Source of the DNA: JANXQE01 sp035294005
GTDB lineage: Bacteria; Verrucomicrobiota; Verrucomicrobiia; Limisphaerales; UBA8199
Assembly: GCA_035294005.1 (NCBI GenBank)
Contig: DATGLT010000361.1
Coordinates: forward strand, 1 to 13,474
DNA length: 13,474 bases
Direction of reading: 5' to 3'
Part shown: positions 7,062-12,742 of the stretch, in pieces
How positions within the stretch are numbered: the first letter of the stretch is position 1
Layout of the letters: every line of letters begins with the position of its first letter
Notes under the pieces: generated by a model
The model's input: only the letters and a program-made list of their open reading frames with translations
The model's database searches: none
What the model was told of the DNA's origin: nothing
Position numbers and translations under genes: made by a program

Positions 7062-7508
7062 ATGAGAAAGCCACACCCACCACCCGTCGTGATCGACAAT
7101 TGGCCACACGCGCCCATCATTCTTGAACAACCACATCCGCGTCCTAAGCGCATTTGCGGGGTTTTCGTAACGCTTGTTTTGCGGTGGCCGAATGAACGCC
7201 GCCTCGCACGCGGCACCTACTTCAGGAGCACTAAAGAGGCTTCCCGACGGATGGGGTTCGAGAGTGATAAGGTAGGACGCATCCTCCGAAAAAATCGCGG
7301 CACGGAGCGTGAGGGCTATGCACACTTTCCTGGGGTTACGTTCAGGTCAGCGAAGCACGCCATGCGCGTTCGAGTGTGGAACCACGAGCTGTTCCTTAGG
7401 CTCGCTTTTCCATGGGCCTTCGACGAGGAAATGTCACCTGAACTCCGTCGTGCGATGAATGCTGTCAGCAGTTTGCCGGGCCGAAAGCCCGAGAGTGTCT
7501 TCAAGTGA
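7062..7508 (+). CDS. Hypothetical protein with a NUMOD1-like DNA-binding segment
   Basis: A 148-aa basic protein and the last gene of the operon. Residues about 53-95 (YFRSTKEASRRMGFESDKVG, then RILRKNRG and GYAHFPGVTFR) have the layout of NUMOD1-type modules: Phe-x-Ser-x-x-Glu-Ala entry helix, a Gly turn, a recognition helix, then a Gly-Tyr strand, as used by homing endonucleases and associated regulators to bind DNA. No nuclease motif is visible, so a repressor or accessory DNA-binding role is more likely. The N-terminal 50 residues are Pro-rich; the C-terminus (WAFDEEMSPELRRAMNAV) is helical. The family link is by pattern only. Confidence 0.6.
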   Translation: MRKPHPPPVVIDNWPHAPIILEQPHPRPKRICGVFVTLVLRWPNERRLARGTYFRSTKEASRRMGFESDKVGRILRKNRGTEREGYAHFPGVTFRSAKHAMRVRVWNHELFLRLAFPWAFDEEMSPELRRAMNAVSSLPGRKPESVFK

Positions 7509-7578
7509 GTAAGCGACGCGCCCGACGGACGAATGCAGGCCTCGCCTGACATTTCCGCGTCCGGGAATGACCCCGCCC

Positions 7579-7601
7579 GGTATGGGACTCCGGCCCATAC
7601 C
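7579..7601 (+). terminator. Hairpin after the element's operon
   Basis: GGTATGGG (7579-7586) and CCCATACC (7594-7601) form a perfect 8-bp stem with a 7-nt loop, 70 nt after the last gene of the operon. No T-tract follows, so it may be a weak terminator, an RNA-stability element or a protein-binding palindrome. Confidence 0.35.
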
Positions 7602-7738
7602 CGCTCCAGGTGGGCGAAGGCCAACATCCCCTCCCCGACCAAAGCGCAGGAGCCTCGGCCGGTCGTGCCCCTCTTGCTCCGGTGCCTCGCTCCTGCCACT
7701 CCTTCAAAACAATCGCCCTCGCCCGGTGTATTCAGCTC

Positions 7739-8122
7739 ATGAAGCTCGCGTTCACACTCTGCGCGGCCCTCACCACCGCCGGCTGCACGACACACGGCCC
7801 TTCGCTCTACCTGCACATGTTCACCGCTGAGCACGTCGTGGCTACGGCACGGGTCCAGCCAGGGGCCTATTTCTCCGCCGGCGGTTTGTCTGGTATGATC
7901 GACCGTCGTGGAGATGCCTTCTACGCCAACGTAAGCGGGAAGTGCGAAGGCACCGGGACGACTTTGTGCGGCGAGATCGAACTGGAGTCGCCAAGGCTTC
8001 CGACTGCAATCGGTGGGTCGGTGCTTACCCTCGGCGTGTTCGTCCTTTCCACCAACGCGGACGGTCGAGCATTTATACGACAAAGCGCCCGCGCCTCACA
8101 TGAACCCAACGTCAAGCCTTGA
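7739..8122 (+). CDS. Probable small lipoprotein
   Basis: A 127-aa protein with a short signal peptide (MKLAFTLCAALTTAG) ending at Cys16, an acceptable but not perfect lipobox (T-A-G-C), so export and lipidation by Lgt/LspA are likely. The mature part shows small beta-like segments (VARVQ-type strands, GGLSGMIDRRGDAFYANVSG) and two Cys (CEGTGTTLC) that could form a disulfide. It ends with a short Pro/Asn-containing tail. No family recognised. ATG 7739 was chosen because earlier in-frame codons are not protein-like and would bury the signal peptide. It stands alone between the integrative element and the cassette array, on the opposite strand from the cassettes. Confidence 0.55.
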   Translation: MKLAFTLCAALTTAGCTTHGPSLYLHMFTAEHVVATARVQPGAYFSAGGLSGMIDRRGDAFYANVSGKCEGTGTTLCGEIELESPRLPTAIGGSVLTLGVFVLSTNADGRAFIRQSARASHEPNVKP

Positions 8123-8445
8123 GCCCGCCTCGCTGTTGCTCGGCGTGACCGGGCACTTAACGGGTCTGACGACGGGCAGGCAACGGAGGCTGCGACCGGC
8201 CCGAATAAAAGCATCCCGAAATTGGTTCTAAACGGGTCCCATCGGCTGTGCCCCGCTCCCGGTGCGGACAGACCAACAATCCCTCTCCGGCGTCTATTGG
8301 GCGAATGGCGATTGCTGCTCTTGAGTTGCGAGGGAGTAAGCCACGGGGATTGTGATCTTGTCATCATCAAGCAAGGCCAAGAGCAGGCAGTTGCTCCTTC
8401 GTCCATCCCGGGAATTCTGAAGAAGCCGCGGCGGCCTCGCTTCAC
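8123..8445. other. Stretch with no convincing gene
   Basis: Several long open frames cross here on both strands, but none has natural protein composition, a ribosome binding site or a recognisable motif. It contains a short direct repeat AACGGGTC (near 8158 and 8230). It probably holds remnants left of the cassette array. Confidence 0.4.
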
Positions 8446-8622
8446 TCAAAATCTCTCCGATTGTTTCAGAGCCCGGATTGACGCGCCCCACGTCGCCAAA
8501 CTCCGCAAAGCCGCACGAGTCGGCTCGTCCGCTGTGACAGCCTGCAACTCCTGCTCCGTCTGCACACGAAAACTATCTGCTGCCTGTCGGGATGCAACGA
8601 GGTAAATCGCCTGACCCAACAC
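8446..8622 (-). pseudogene. C-terminal remnant of a helical protein at the array edge
   Basis: The minus strand gives a 58-residue helical frame ending in a natural-looking C-terminus: QAADSFRVQTEQELQAVTAD, then ALRSLATWGASIRALKQSERF and stop (8446-8448). An in-frame stop lies directly upstream (8629-8631), and the only possible starts are GTG 8622 or TTG 8619, inside attC J, with no ribosome binding site. The simplest reading is that the 5' end of an older gene was lost where the cassette array begins. It could instead be a short cassette gene, but no second attC box was found to its left. Confidence 0.4.
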
Positions 8623-8707
8623 CTCAGGTCACCGATGGCGGCCCTCCGACTCCCGAATTACCTAGGGACCTCGCAGGGCCCCCATTCGGTGCAGCGCCGG
8701 GTTCGGT
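8614..8707 (-). other. attC site J (end of cassette C1, last of the array)
   Basis: Outer boxes ACCCAAC (8614-8620; GTTGGGT on the minus strand, a perfect GTTRRRY) and GTTCGGT (8701-8707). Each is exactly 9 nt from the stem arms CACCGATGG.. (8630-8644) and ..CATTCGGTG (8676-8691), which pair with one mismatch and one unpaired T in the right arm. This is the distal end of the array: no partner for GTTGGGT was found further left. Confidence 0.75.
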
Positions 8708-8908
8708 GCCACTTCGCGGCCCCCAAAGCCCACATACCTGGAGCAGTTTGCGAAACACCAGTTCCGCAATAAGCATGAACGGCAGTGCGATTGCAACGAT
8801 GGCAATAGTGTGAATTTGCGCGAACCAGCAGATGATGCCGGTGGGAAGTATTACGACGACTACCCAGCAAAGGGCTCGGAGACCGCTTATCTTGGTTTCG
8901 TCATGCAT
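8624..8908 (-). CDS. Cassette C1: small membrane protein
   Basis: 94 residues from ATG 8908. A charged start (MHDETK) is followed by two hydrophobic segments, about residues 11-29 (LRALCWVVVVILPTGIICW) and 33-51 (TIAIVAIALPFMLIAEL), so a two-pass inner-membrane hairpin is likely. After residue 60 the sequence becomes Gly/Pro-rich because the frame reads through attC J and stops inside it (8624-8626). The functional part is probably the first ~60 residues. A start at 8932 would lie in the neighbouring attC and is rejected. No family recognised. Confidence 0.6.
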   Translation of the reverse strand: MHDETKISGLRALCWVVVVILPTGIICWFAQIHTIAIVAIALPFMLIAELVFRKLLQVCGLWGPRSGTEPGAAPNGGPARSLGNSGVGGPPSVT

Positions 8909-8916
8909 TCGCGTGC

Positions 8917-9007
8917 GCCGAACGGTGCCCATCAGCCGCCCGCGCCACTGGCGGCCAATACGGAGTGAAGACGTTATCGCGGGTCGGCAGCATGAGGCTC
9001 GTTACAC
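8917..9007 (-). other. attC site A (end of cassette C2)
   Basis: Outer boxes GCCGAAC (8917-8923) and GTTACAC (9001-9007). Stem GCCGCCCGCG (8935-8944) pairs with CGCGGGTCGGC (8978-8988), with T8984 unpaired. The TAA stop of the C2 gene is part of the right box. The inner sequence CGCGCCACTGGCG is shared with site B. Confidence 0.85.
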
Positions 9008-9388
9008 AATCTTCGGTCCAAAGCCAAGATTCTCAAGTGATATGGTTGCTTGGTGCTGCGCGAACTCATTATATCGAGAATCCGTGGCCAAAACGGCTTC
9101 AAAAAGTGTTGCAAAGCGAGGAGCACCAAACTTCCCGAGAGCCCAAATGGCAGATCCAACATCAGGGTGCTCTGGGAACGCTTTGATAAACTCGGCCAAA
9201 GCATCAGCCAGCGAACTAATGGATTCAGAACTGATGTCCGCGTCTATGGTGTTGGGAACGATCTCGGTGACCGTTGGCATTCTCCGATACCGTTCCATTA
9301 GGACCATGCTTTCCAAGCAGCGCTCCTGGAGGTTACGTCCCTCAGGATTTCGAAACTCCTTCGCGATGACCTCCGCAAGGTTCTTCAT
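9002..9388 (-). CDS. Cassette C2: helical protein of unknown function
   Basis: A 128-aa soluble, mostly helical protein from ATG 9388, 20 nt inside the cassette's opening boundary. The C-terminal half (HPDVGSAIWALGKFGAPRFA followed by a second helix pair ending in ISLENLGFG) resembles a HEAT-type helical repeat, suggesting a protein-binding scaffold; this is a weak pattern match. No catalytic motif, signal peptide or membrane segment. The stop codon TAA lies in the attC A outer box, typical for a cassette gene. No promoter is visible; expression may depend on readthrough from the attI side or from a neighbouring cassette. Confidence 0.75.
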   Translation of the reverse strand: MKNLAEVIAKEFRNPEGRNLQERCLESMVLMERYRRMPTVTEIVPNTIDADISSESISSLADALAEFIKAFPEHPDVGSAIWALGKFGAPRFATLFEAVLATDSRYNEFAQHQATISLENLGFGPKIV

Positions 9389-9403
9389 CGAGGCGATGCA
9401 AAT

Positions 9404-9493
9404 GTGTAACGGTCAGCACCAGCGGCCCCGCGCCACTGGCGTAATACGCAAACAAAACGGACTCGCGGGGTCCGCTGCGTGCGGGGGTTAGCC
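9404..9493 (-). other. attC site B (end of cassette C3)
   Basis: The clearest site. Boxes GTGTAAC (9404-9410) and GTTAGCC (9487-9493) each stand exactly 9 nt from arms CAGCGGCCCCGCG (9420-9432) and CGCGGGGTCCGCTG (9464-9477). The arms pair perfectly except for the unpaired T9471. Confidence 0.93.
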
Positions 9494-9838
9494 TGCCTTT
9501 GGAATCCGAAAATGTCTCTCATAAAACCGCAAAGCGTGAAACATCAAGAGCGATAACCCGAGTGCAACAATCAAAAATACCGTAAAGCCCGTCACTGCAT
9601 CCGGCAAACTCGGGACTGGCTGCCCGTCAGAAAATTTCACGGGCTTGCCTGGCAGAACGCGGATGCCCTTATCAAAGTAGGCTTCTGCGCCTCTCACCCA
9701 GCATATGACTAGAAAGCGTTGGCACGGAATCCCGATATACGCGAAGAAAAGACCGAGCCACAGCACCCAGGCGAGCTGAAATTTTGTGCTCCCAAACACT
9801 CTGTTGGCGAGGTCATCTGGCTCGGATGTAGAAGCCAT
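9488..9838 (-). CDS. Cassette C3: two-pass membrane protein
   Basis: A 116-aa protein from ATG 9838, 10 nt inside the cassette boundary. Two hydrophobic segments, about residues 21-47 (LAWVLWLGLFFAYIGIPCQR onward) and 82-102 (AVTGFTVFLIVALGLSLLMF), flank a loop of ~35 residues (GAEAYFDKGIRVLPGKPVKF..) likely facing the periplasm. The C-terminus is basic (RFYERHFRIPKAG), consistent with a cytoplasmic tail. No family recognised. The TAA stop forms part of the attC B box. Confidence 0.75.
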   Translation of the reverse strand: MASTSEPDDLANRVFGSTKFQLAWVLWLGLFFAYIGIPCQRFLVICWVRGAEAYFDKGIRVLPGKPVKFSDGQPVPSLPDAVTGFTVFLIVALGLSLLMFHALRFYERHFRIPKAG

Positions 9839-9842
9839 AGCA

Positions 9843-9935
9843 GGCTAACGATTCCAGTCTGCGACCCGGCGCCAGGTGACCTCAGGATCGCATCGGGGCG
9901 CCGTCGCCGGGTTCGCAGCAGTGGGATGGTTCGGC
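9843..9935 (-). other. attC site C (end of cassette C4)
   Basis: Boxes GGCTAAC (9843-9849) and GTTCGGC (9929-9935). Arms CTGCGACCCGGCG (9859-9871) and CGCCGGGTTCGCAG (9905-9918) pair fully except for one extra T in the right arm (9912 or 9913). Spacings to the boxes are 9 and 10 nt. Confidence 0.92.
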
Positions 9936-9962
9936 CAGAAGGCAAAAGAGCATTGTGCGCTC

Positions 9963-10778
9963 TCAATTGTGTGGTATCCAAGCTTCGGGGTGAGACTGAT
10001 GGTCGTGATTCCAACTGGTCGCAGTTTTCGTTGCGTCAAACAAGTCAATAATCCTTATTGAAAGAACATGGGAATCACAAAACAGGACGTTGAAATTCTT
10101 TCCGTGTTGCGGAGGCTTTTGAAAGCGTTCAAAATTGTTGCCTCCACCCCCACTGTTCACAGGATAACAATAGGTGTCGTAGCTACCAAAAAATCCTGAC
10201 GGTCCAACCTCCGGTCCGGCTCCTCTGCAATCCATGATTGCAAACATGTCGCTGGGTGCCAAGACCTCGCTTTCTCTGACGGGAGGAGCCCCTCCCGATT
10301 GACCGTAATCGCTCCCAAGGCCCCTCCATTCAGTTCCCAGAGGAATCTCCGCAAAATCACCCACGCCTGCATCGTTATAGCTATAGCTGCCATAGACCCT
10401 AAAACCCCTATCGTTCATGATTCCGCCTTGATATGCAGGACAATGATAGCTTCTGTTGGTCCAATCTAATGGATAATAGGGCCGTAAAGAGTCAGGCCAG
10501 CTTTGCCAAGAATACGAAAGTCCTCTTACGTACGGGTACACTTTTGTATCATCAACATACATCCTTAACGCAAATCCCATCTGGTGCAGATGGTTTTTGC
10601 AGGCGGTGGACTGAGCTTGTGCCTTCGCCTTTGACAAAGCCGGGAGCAGCATTGCCGCCAGAATGGCGATGATGGCAATCACCACCAGCAATTCAATCAG
10701 CGTGAACGCATGTTTTCTGGGGGTTTCGCGCTCCTGCCAACGCGGCTCCCCTCGACTGCCTGCGAGCTTCCTTTTCAT
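9963..10778 (-). CDS. Cassette C4: type II secretion / prepilin-like protein
   Basis: A complete 271-aa protein of the prepilin-type cleavage/methylation family abundant in Verrucomicrobia. After a basic 24-residue leader comes HAFTLIELLVVIAIIAIL: cleavage by a prepilin peptidase is expected between Ala24 and Phe25 (Ala instead of the usual Gly), with the conserved Glu at position +5. The next ~25 residues (AAMLLPALSKAKAQAQ) complete the N-terminal helix. The globular part is Tyr/Gly-rich and ends with the family's C-terminal signature, HGKNFNVLFCDSHV, then WNHDHQSHPEAW. Such proteins form pseudopili or surface fibres, or are exported by type II-like systems. Stop TGA lies 27 nt from attC C. 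It is unusually large for a cassette gene. Confidence 0.92.
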   Translation of the reverse strand: MKRKLAGSRGEPRWQERETPRKHAFTLIELLVVIAIIAILAAMLLPALSKAKAQAQSTACKNHLHQMGFALRMYVDDTKVYPYVRGLSYSWQSWPDSLRPYYPLDWTNRSYHCPAYQGGIMNDRGFRVYGSYSYNDAGVGDFAEIPLGTEWRGLGSDYGQSGGAPPVRESEVLAPSDMFAIMDCRGAGPEVGPSGFFGSYDTYCYPVNSGGGGNNFERFQKPPQHGKNFNVLFCDSHVLSIRIIDLFDATKTATSWNHDHQSHPEAWIPHN

Positions 10779-10832
10779 GGCTGTCGGATATTCTAACCCA
10801 GATGAGTCGAACTGTCGATGGGGTGCGCCTCC

Positions 10833-10923
10833 GCCGAACGATTGTCGTCAGGCGCTGCGGGCACCTGGGCCAGGACCAACAGAAAAGGCGAAAACCGCAG
10901 TCGCCTGCACGAAATTGTTAGTT
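10833..10923 (-). other. attC site D (end of cassette C5)
   Basis: Boxes GCCGAAC (10833-10839) and GTTAGTT (10917-10923), each 9 nt from arms CAGGCGCTGCGG (10849-10860) and CCGCAGTCGCCTG (10895-10907). The arms pair perfectly except for the unpaired T10901. Confidence 0.93.
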
Positions 10924-11247
10924 GCTGAAATCGCGCTCATGCTTCTGTAATGCCGCTACTTTAAGAAGACCTATCACACCACAACCAGCGGGGATAGCCC
11001 AAATAAGAAGCCCAATGCAATCGCCCCACTCGGGTGGCCAGGTGGAATCCTTGAGGGTGGCGATCGCCCCAACACCACACACTAATGCGATCCCGGCGGC
11101 CGCTGAAATCACCAGCGGCCTGCGCTTCCGTTCACGGCTGTTGACCAGGACCCAGAGTGCCCCTGGATAGATGATAAAGACCAGGCCCAATATCAGAAGC
11201 AGTGCTGGCAGGATCAACTGCTCTCCATACGCTAACATGATGGGCAT
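10918..11247 (-). CDS. Cassette C5: three-pass membrane protein
   Basis: 109 residues from ATG 11247 (a GTG at 11259 and an ATG at 11238 are alternatives). Three hydrophobic segments are clear: about residues 8-33 (LILPALLLILGLVFIIYPGA), 45-63 (LVISAAAGIALVCGVGAIA) and 77-95 (CIGLLIWAIPAGCGVIGLL). A basic RERKRR loop between the first two implies a cytoplasmic side there. It ends in a charged tail. No family recognised. The 12 nt at the start codon (AAAGCGCCTATG) are identical to those before the C6 gene. TAA stop lies inside the attC D box. Confidence 0.75.
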   Translation of the reverse strand: MPIMLAYGEQLILPALLLILGLVFIIYPGALWVLVNSRERKRRPLVISAAAGIALVCGVGAIATLKDSTWPPEWGDCIGLLIWAIPAGCGVIGLLKVAALQKHERDFSN

Positions 11248-11268
11248 AGGCGCTTTCACTGGCTTCGC

Positions 11269-11390
11269 AACTAACGATCAAGGTCTGCGGTCGCTACTAC
11301 CGAGCCAGAATGTTCCTTTGATGTCATTGGCTGACTAATATACCTGCTCTAGCAGGCTCACCTCAGATCCGCAGCAGCGACTAGTTCCTT
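11269..11390 (-). other. attC site E (end of cassette C6), long variant
   Basis: Boxes AACTAAC (11269-11275) and GTTCCTT (11384-11390), each exactly 9 nt from CTGCGG (11285-11290) and CCGCAG (11369-11374). An inner GAGCC/GGCTC pair (11302-11306, 11355-11359) supports a longer, interrupted stem. It is ~30 nt longer than the other sites. The left box is confirmed by the 7/7 match with attC D for cassette C5. Confidence 0.7.
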
Positions 11391-11547
11391 CGCGCGGGCC
11401 CTTGATCCACGAAAACGTTGCGTCCAAATTATCCATGGAGCAACAACCGCCGATTACAAAGCGTGTGCCAACGCCGGTAGGCTTCGTCGGATAAACGCTG
11501 AGTTTTCCGTCGAAGCCTACCGGCGTTGGCCTAATAGCGATGTTCAT
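11335..11547 (-). CDS. Cassette C6: possible small protein crossing an inverted repeat
   Basis: A 70-aa frame from ATG 11547, with a start region (AAAGCGCCTATG) identical to that of C5. It is soluble, with several Cys (GGCC, RCCG). Residues 6-27 are encoded by a 64-nt sequence with perfect 20-nt inverted arms, so they read as two similar halves (PTPVGF and KPTGVG). The frame ends inside attC E. If translated, it is an unusual peptide; it may instead be a chance frame over a structured element. Confidence 0.35.
   Translation of the reverse strand: MNIAIRPTPVGFDGKLSVYPTKPTGVGTRFVIGGCCSMDNLDATFSWIKGPREGTSRCCGSEVSLLEQVY
11467..11530. repeat. Perfect 20-bp inverted repeat with 24-nt loop
   Basis: The 20 nt at 11467-11486 (beginning GCCAACGCCGG) are the exact reverse complement of 11511-11530 (ending CCGGCGTTGGC). 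Perfect pairing without an unpaired base is unlike the attC sites of this array, so it is a distinct palindromic element such as a REP-like or miniature insertion, located inside cassette C6. Confidence 0.9.
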
Positions 11548-11597
11548 AGGCGCTTTGTTTGTCAAGAAGAAAATTTAATGGGCGGACCACCGCGTCG

Positions 11598-11649
11598 TAG
11601 GAACTGTGGATCTGCGACACCTGTCGTTGAGCACAGGTGAGGGTTCCCG
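11598..11649 (-). other. Candidate short attC site H (end of cassette C6b)
   Basis: Boxes TAGGAAC (11598-11604) and GTTCCCG (11643-11649) enclose a 7-bp stem CACCTGT/ACAGGTG (11618-11624, 11633-11639). The spacings to the boxes are unequal (13 and 3 nt) and there is no unpaired T. Support comes mainly from the 7-mer logic: TAGGAAC matches the C6 end at 6/7, and GTTCCCG matches the C6b start at 6/7. Confidence 0.4.
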
Positions 11650-12499
11650 GGATCGGCGCTTTCATATGCTGTTCTGCCCAACTCCCATACACACGAAGCT
11701 TACCCCCGCCGGGTCGTATATTACAAGCCGAAAGTCACCACGGTTTCGCCACCGTCTCGCCAGGTGATGCCTTTTTAAAAGATCGTCCAAGACGCATACC
11801 CGGCGGGCCTCGCTGCTTCAGTGCCGCTCGACACACGGAACCAAACATCCCCCTGCGACCTTCCGCGCTTCGCCAGGCACACCGGCCCTGTCGCGGCACA
11901 GGGAGGTTGTCACTTAGAAAGGCAGGTCTGTTTTCAGAAGAACGACCGACTGCGCTACCGGGTGCATGCCTGCTGCCCGGGCGAAGCGCGAGTAGACCGC
12001 GCAGAGCCCCAGCCGCCGCCTTTTGCGGTGCCAGAGAAGGCTCGACTTTTGTGCCCGACCCGGCCGGCCGAACTTTGCGTGCCAATAATTGAGGGAGTCT
12101 GGCCAAGATTTGTGAAGACTTGGCTCCTGCTCTCTGAGAACATCGCACCGTCCGGTGGCAGCACGTTTCTTCAGCGGCCTCCCCCAGGCCCACCTCCTTG
12201 GCGTCTGCTGCCGGACCTTACTCCGACTTCCGCCGCGTGTCTATTCCCGGGCGAAGCGCGGCGTGGCACGGCTGCAGGACCATTTTCAGGGAGCTGGCGA
12301 AGCGCGACTGCCGGGCGGGGACGACGCAGAGTATCGAGTTCGGACGTTTCGGACGCCCTTTTTAAACTTCTTACGCGTGTGGGAAACAAAGGAAGATCGA
12401 TCTCACACGTAAAAAGAAGTTCCGAAAGGGCGTCCGAGACGTCCGAGGCCGGCCTTTCTTCACCCTGGTGTTTCGCGTCGTTGCGCAAAAGATCGTGAA
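11604..12499. other. Cassette C6b: 896 nt without a convincing gene
   Basis: Long frames cross this stretch on both strands, but they are Arg/Pro/Gly/Ser-rich and lack any domain-like pattern. Instead it is full of repeats: four copies of GGCGAAGCGCG (11864-11874 reversed, 11980-11990, 12250-12260, 12296-12306), a 10-bp inverted pair CCCGCCGGGT/ACCCGGCGGG (near 11706 and 11799) and the large palindrome at 12340-12446. It may be a gene-less cassette carrying regulatory RNA or repeats. Confidence 0.45.
12340..12446. repeat. Large imperfect palindrome
   Basis: Arms 12340-12381 and 12404-12446 pair over some 40 bp with few mismatches. The outer 22 nt (TCGGACGTTTCGGACGCCC.. against ..GGGCGTCCGAGACGTCCGA) differ by one base, and inner blocks ACTTCTT/AAGAAGT and GTGTG/CACAC continue the stem to a loop of about 22 nt. 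Each arm also repeats CGGACG twice. It could form a long hairpin in single-stranded DNA or RNA. It may be a MITE-like or REP-like insertion in cassette C6b. Confidence 0.85.
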
Positions 12500-12552
12500 C
12501 CATGCGCCGCCAGTCACGCCGATACCGGTGCCGCTGGTCGTTCCAGTTAACG
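12494..12552 (-). other. Candidate short attC site I (end of cassette C7)
   Basis: Boxes CGTGAAC (12494-12500) and GTTAACG (12546-12552) stand 9 and 8 nt from CCAG (12510-12513) and CTGG (12534-12537); inner pairing is partial. GTTAACG matches the start of C7 (GTTAAAG on the minus strand) at 6/7. The length of 59 nt is at the lower end for attC. Confidence 0.5.
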
Positions 12553-12554
12553 GG

Positions 12555-12728
12555 TTAAGTCGGTTTGAGCTTGGGTTCACGGGGATGCCGGAGCCTTTTG
12601 CTTTCGCCTCCGCCATCGTGCCATAGCCGCTCCCCTGACTCGCCAACCAGCTGCTGAATTAGAACTCCGCCAACGAATAACAGAACGAAGGCCGCGAACA
12701 TGAAGAATAGTGTCAGAGGTTGACGCAT
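12555..12728 (-). CDS. Cassette C7: small single-pass membrane protein
   Basis: 57 residues from ATG 12728 (a TTG at 12740 is an alternative). One strong hydrophobic segment at about residues 5-28 (LTLFFMFAAFVLLFVGGVLI) is followed by a polar, basic tail (GERLWHDGGGESKRLRHPRE). This suggests a membrane-anchored micro-protein. Its TAA stop lies a few bases from the attC I box. No family recognised; cassette position and the clear membrane segment support reality. Confidence 0.6.
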   Translation of the reverse strand: MRQPLTLFFMFAAFVLLFVGGVLIQQLVGESGERLWHDGGGESKRLRHPREPKLKPT

Positions 12729-12742
12729 GGTAGGATCCAAGG

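Larger units (their letters stand above)
1450..7508 (+). mobile_element. Candidate tRNA-linked integrative element (satellite- or PICI-like)
   Basis: Seven or eight genes all on the plus strand begin with a tyrosine recombinase next to tRNA-Ser and include an excisionase/AlpA-like HTH protein and a primase plus SF3-helicase protein. The int, xis, pri-rep order is the replication and integration core of phage-inducible chromosomal islands and related satellites. No structural, terminase, relaxase or portal gene is seen. No direct repeat of the tRNA was found by eye at the right side, so the end at 7508 (last gene of the operon) is only nominal. Confidence 0.55.

Noticed and set aside
7546..7566. 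Possible att copy of the tRNA-Ser anticodon region (GCCTGA..TTTC..GTC)
   Set aside because: Matching needs two gaps within 20 nt; this is likely chance and not usable as the right end of the element.
7316..8083. A 255-aa open frame on the minus strand
   Set aside because: It overlaps the 148-aa and lipoprotein genes on the other strand and its composition (Arg/Gly/Ser/Cys) is that of an antisense shadow.
8222..8605. 127-aa plus-strand frame
   Set aside because: It is antisense to the more natural minus-strand C-terminus at 8446-8622 and has no protein-like regions or ribosome binding site.
11467..11530. Perfect inverted repeat considered as another attC site
   Set aside because: It has AAC and GTT inside, but lacks the about 9-nt spacers and unpaired base, and its box 7-mers do not pair with any cassette end.
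11735..12498. Long open frames on both strands in the GC-rich stretch
   Set aside because: They are Arg/Pro-rich with no domain pattern and contain translated copies of the short repeats and the palindrome; high GC content explains the lack of stops.
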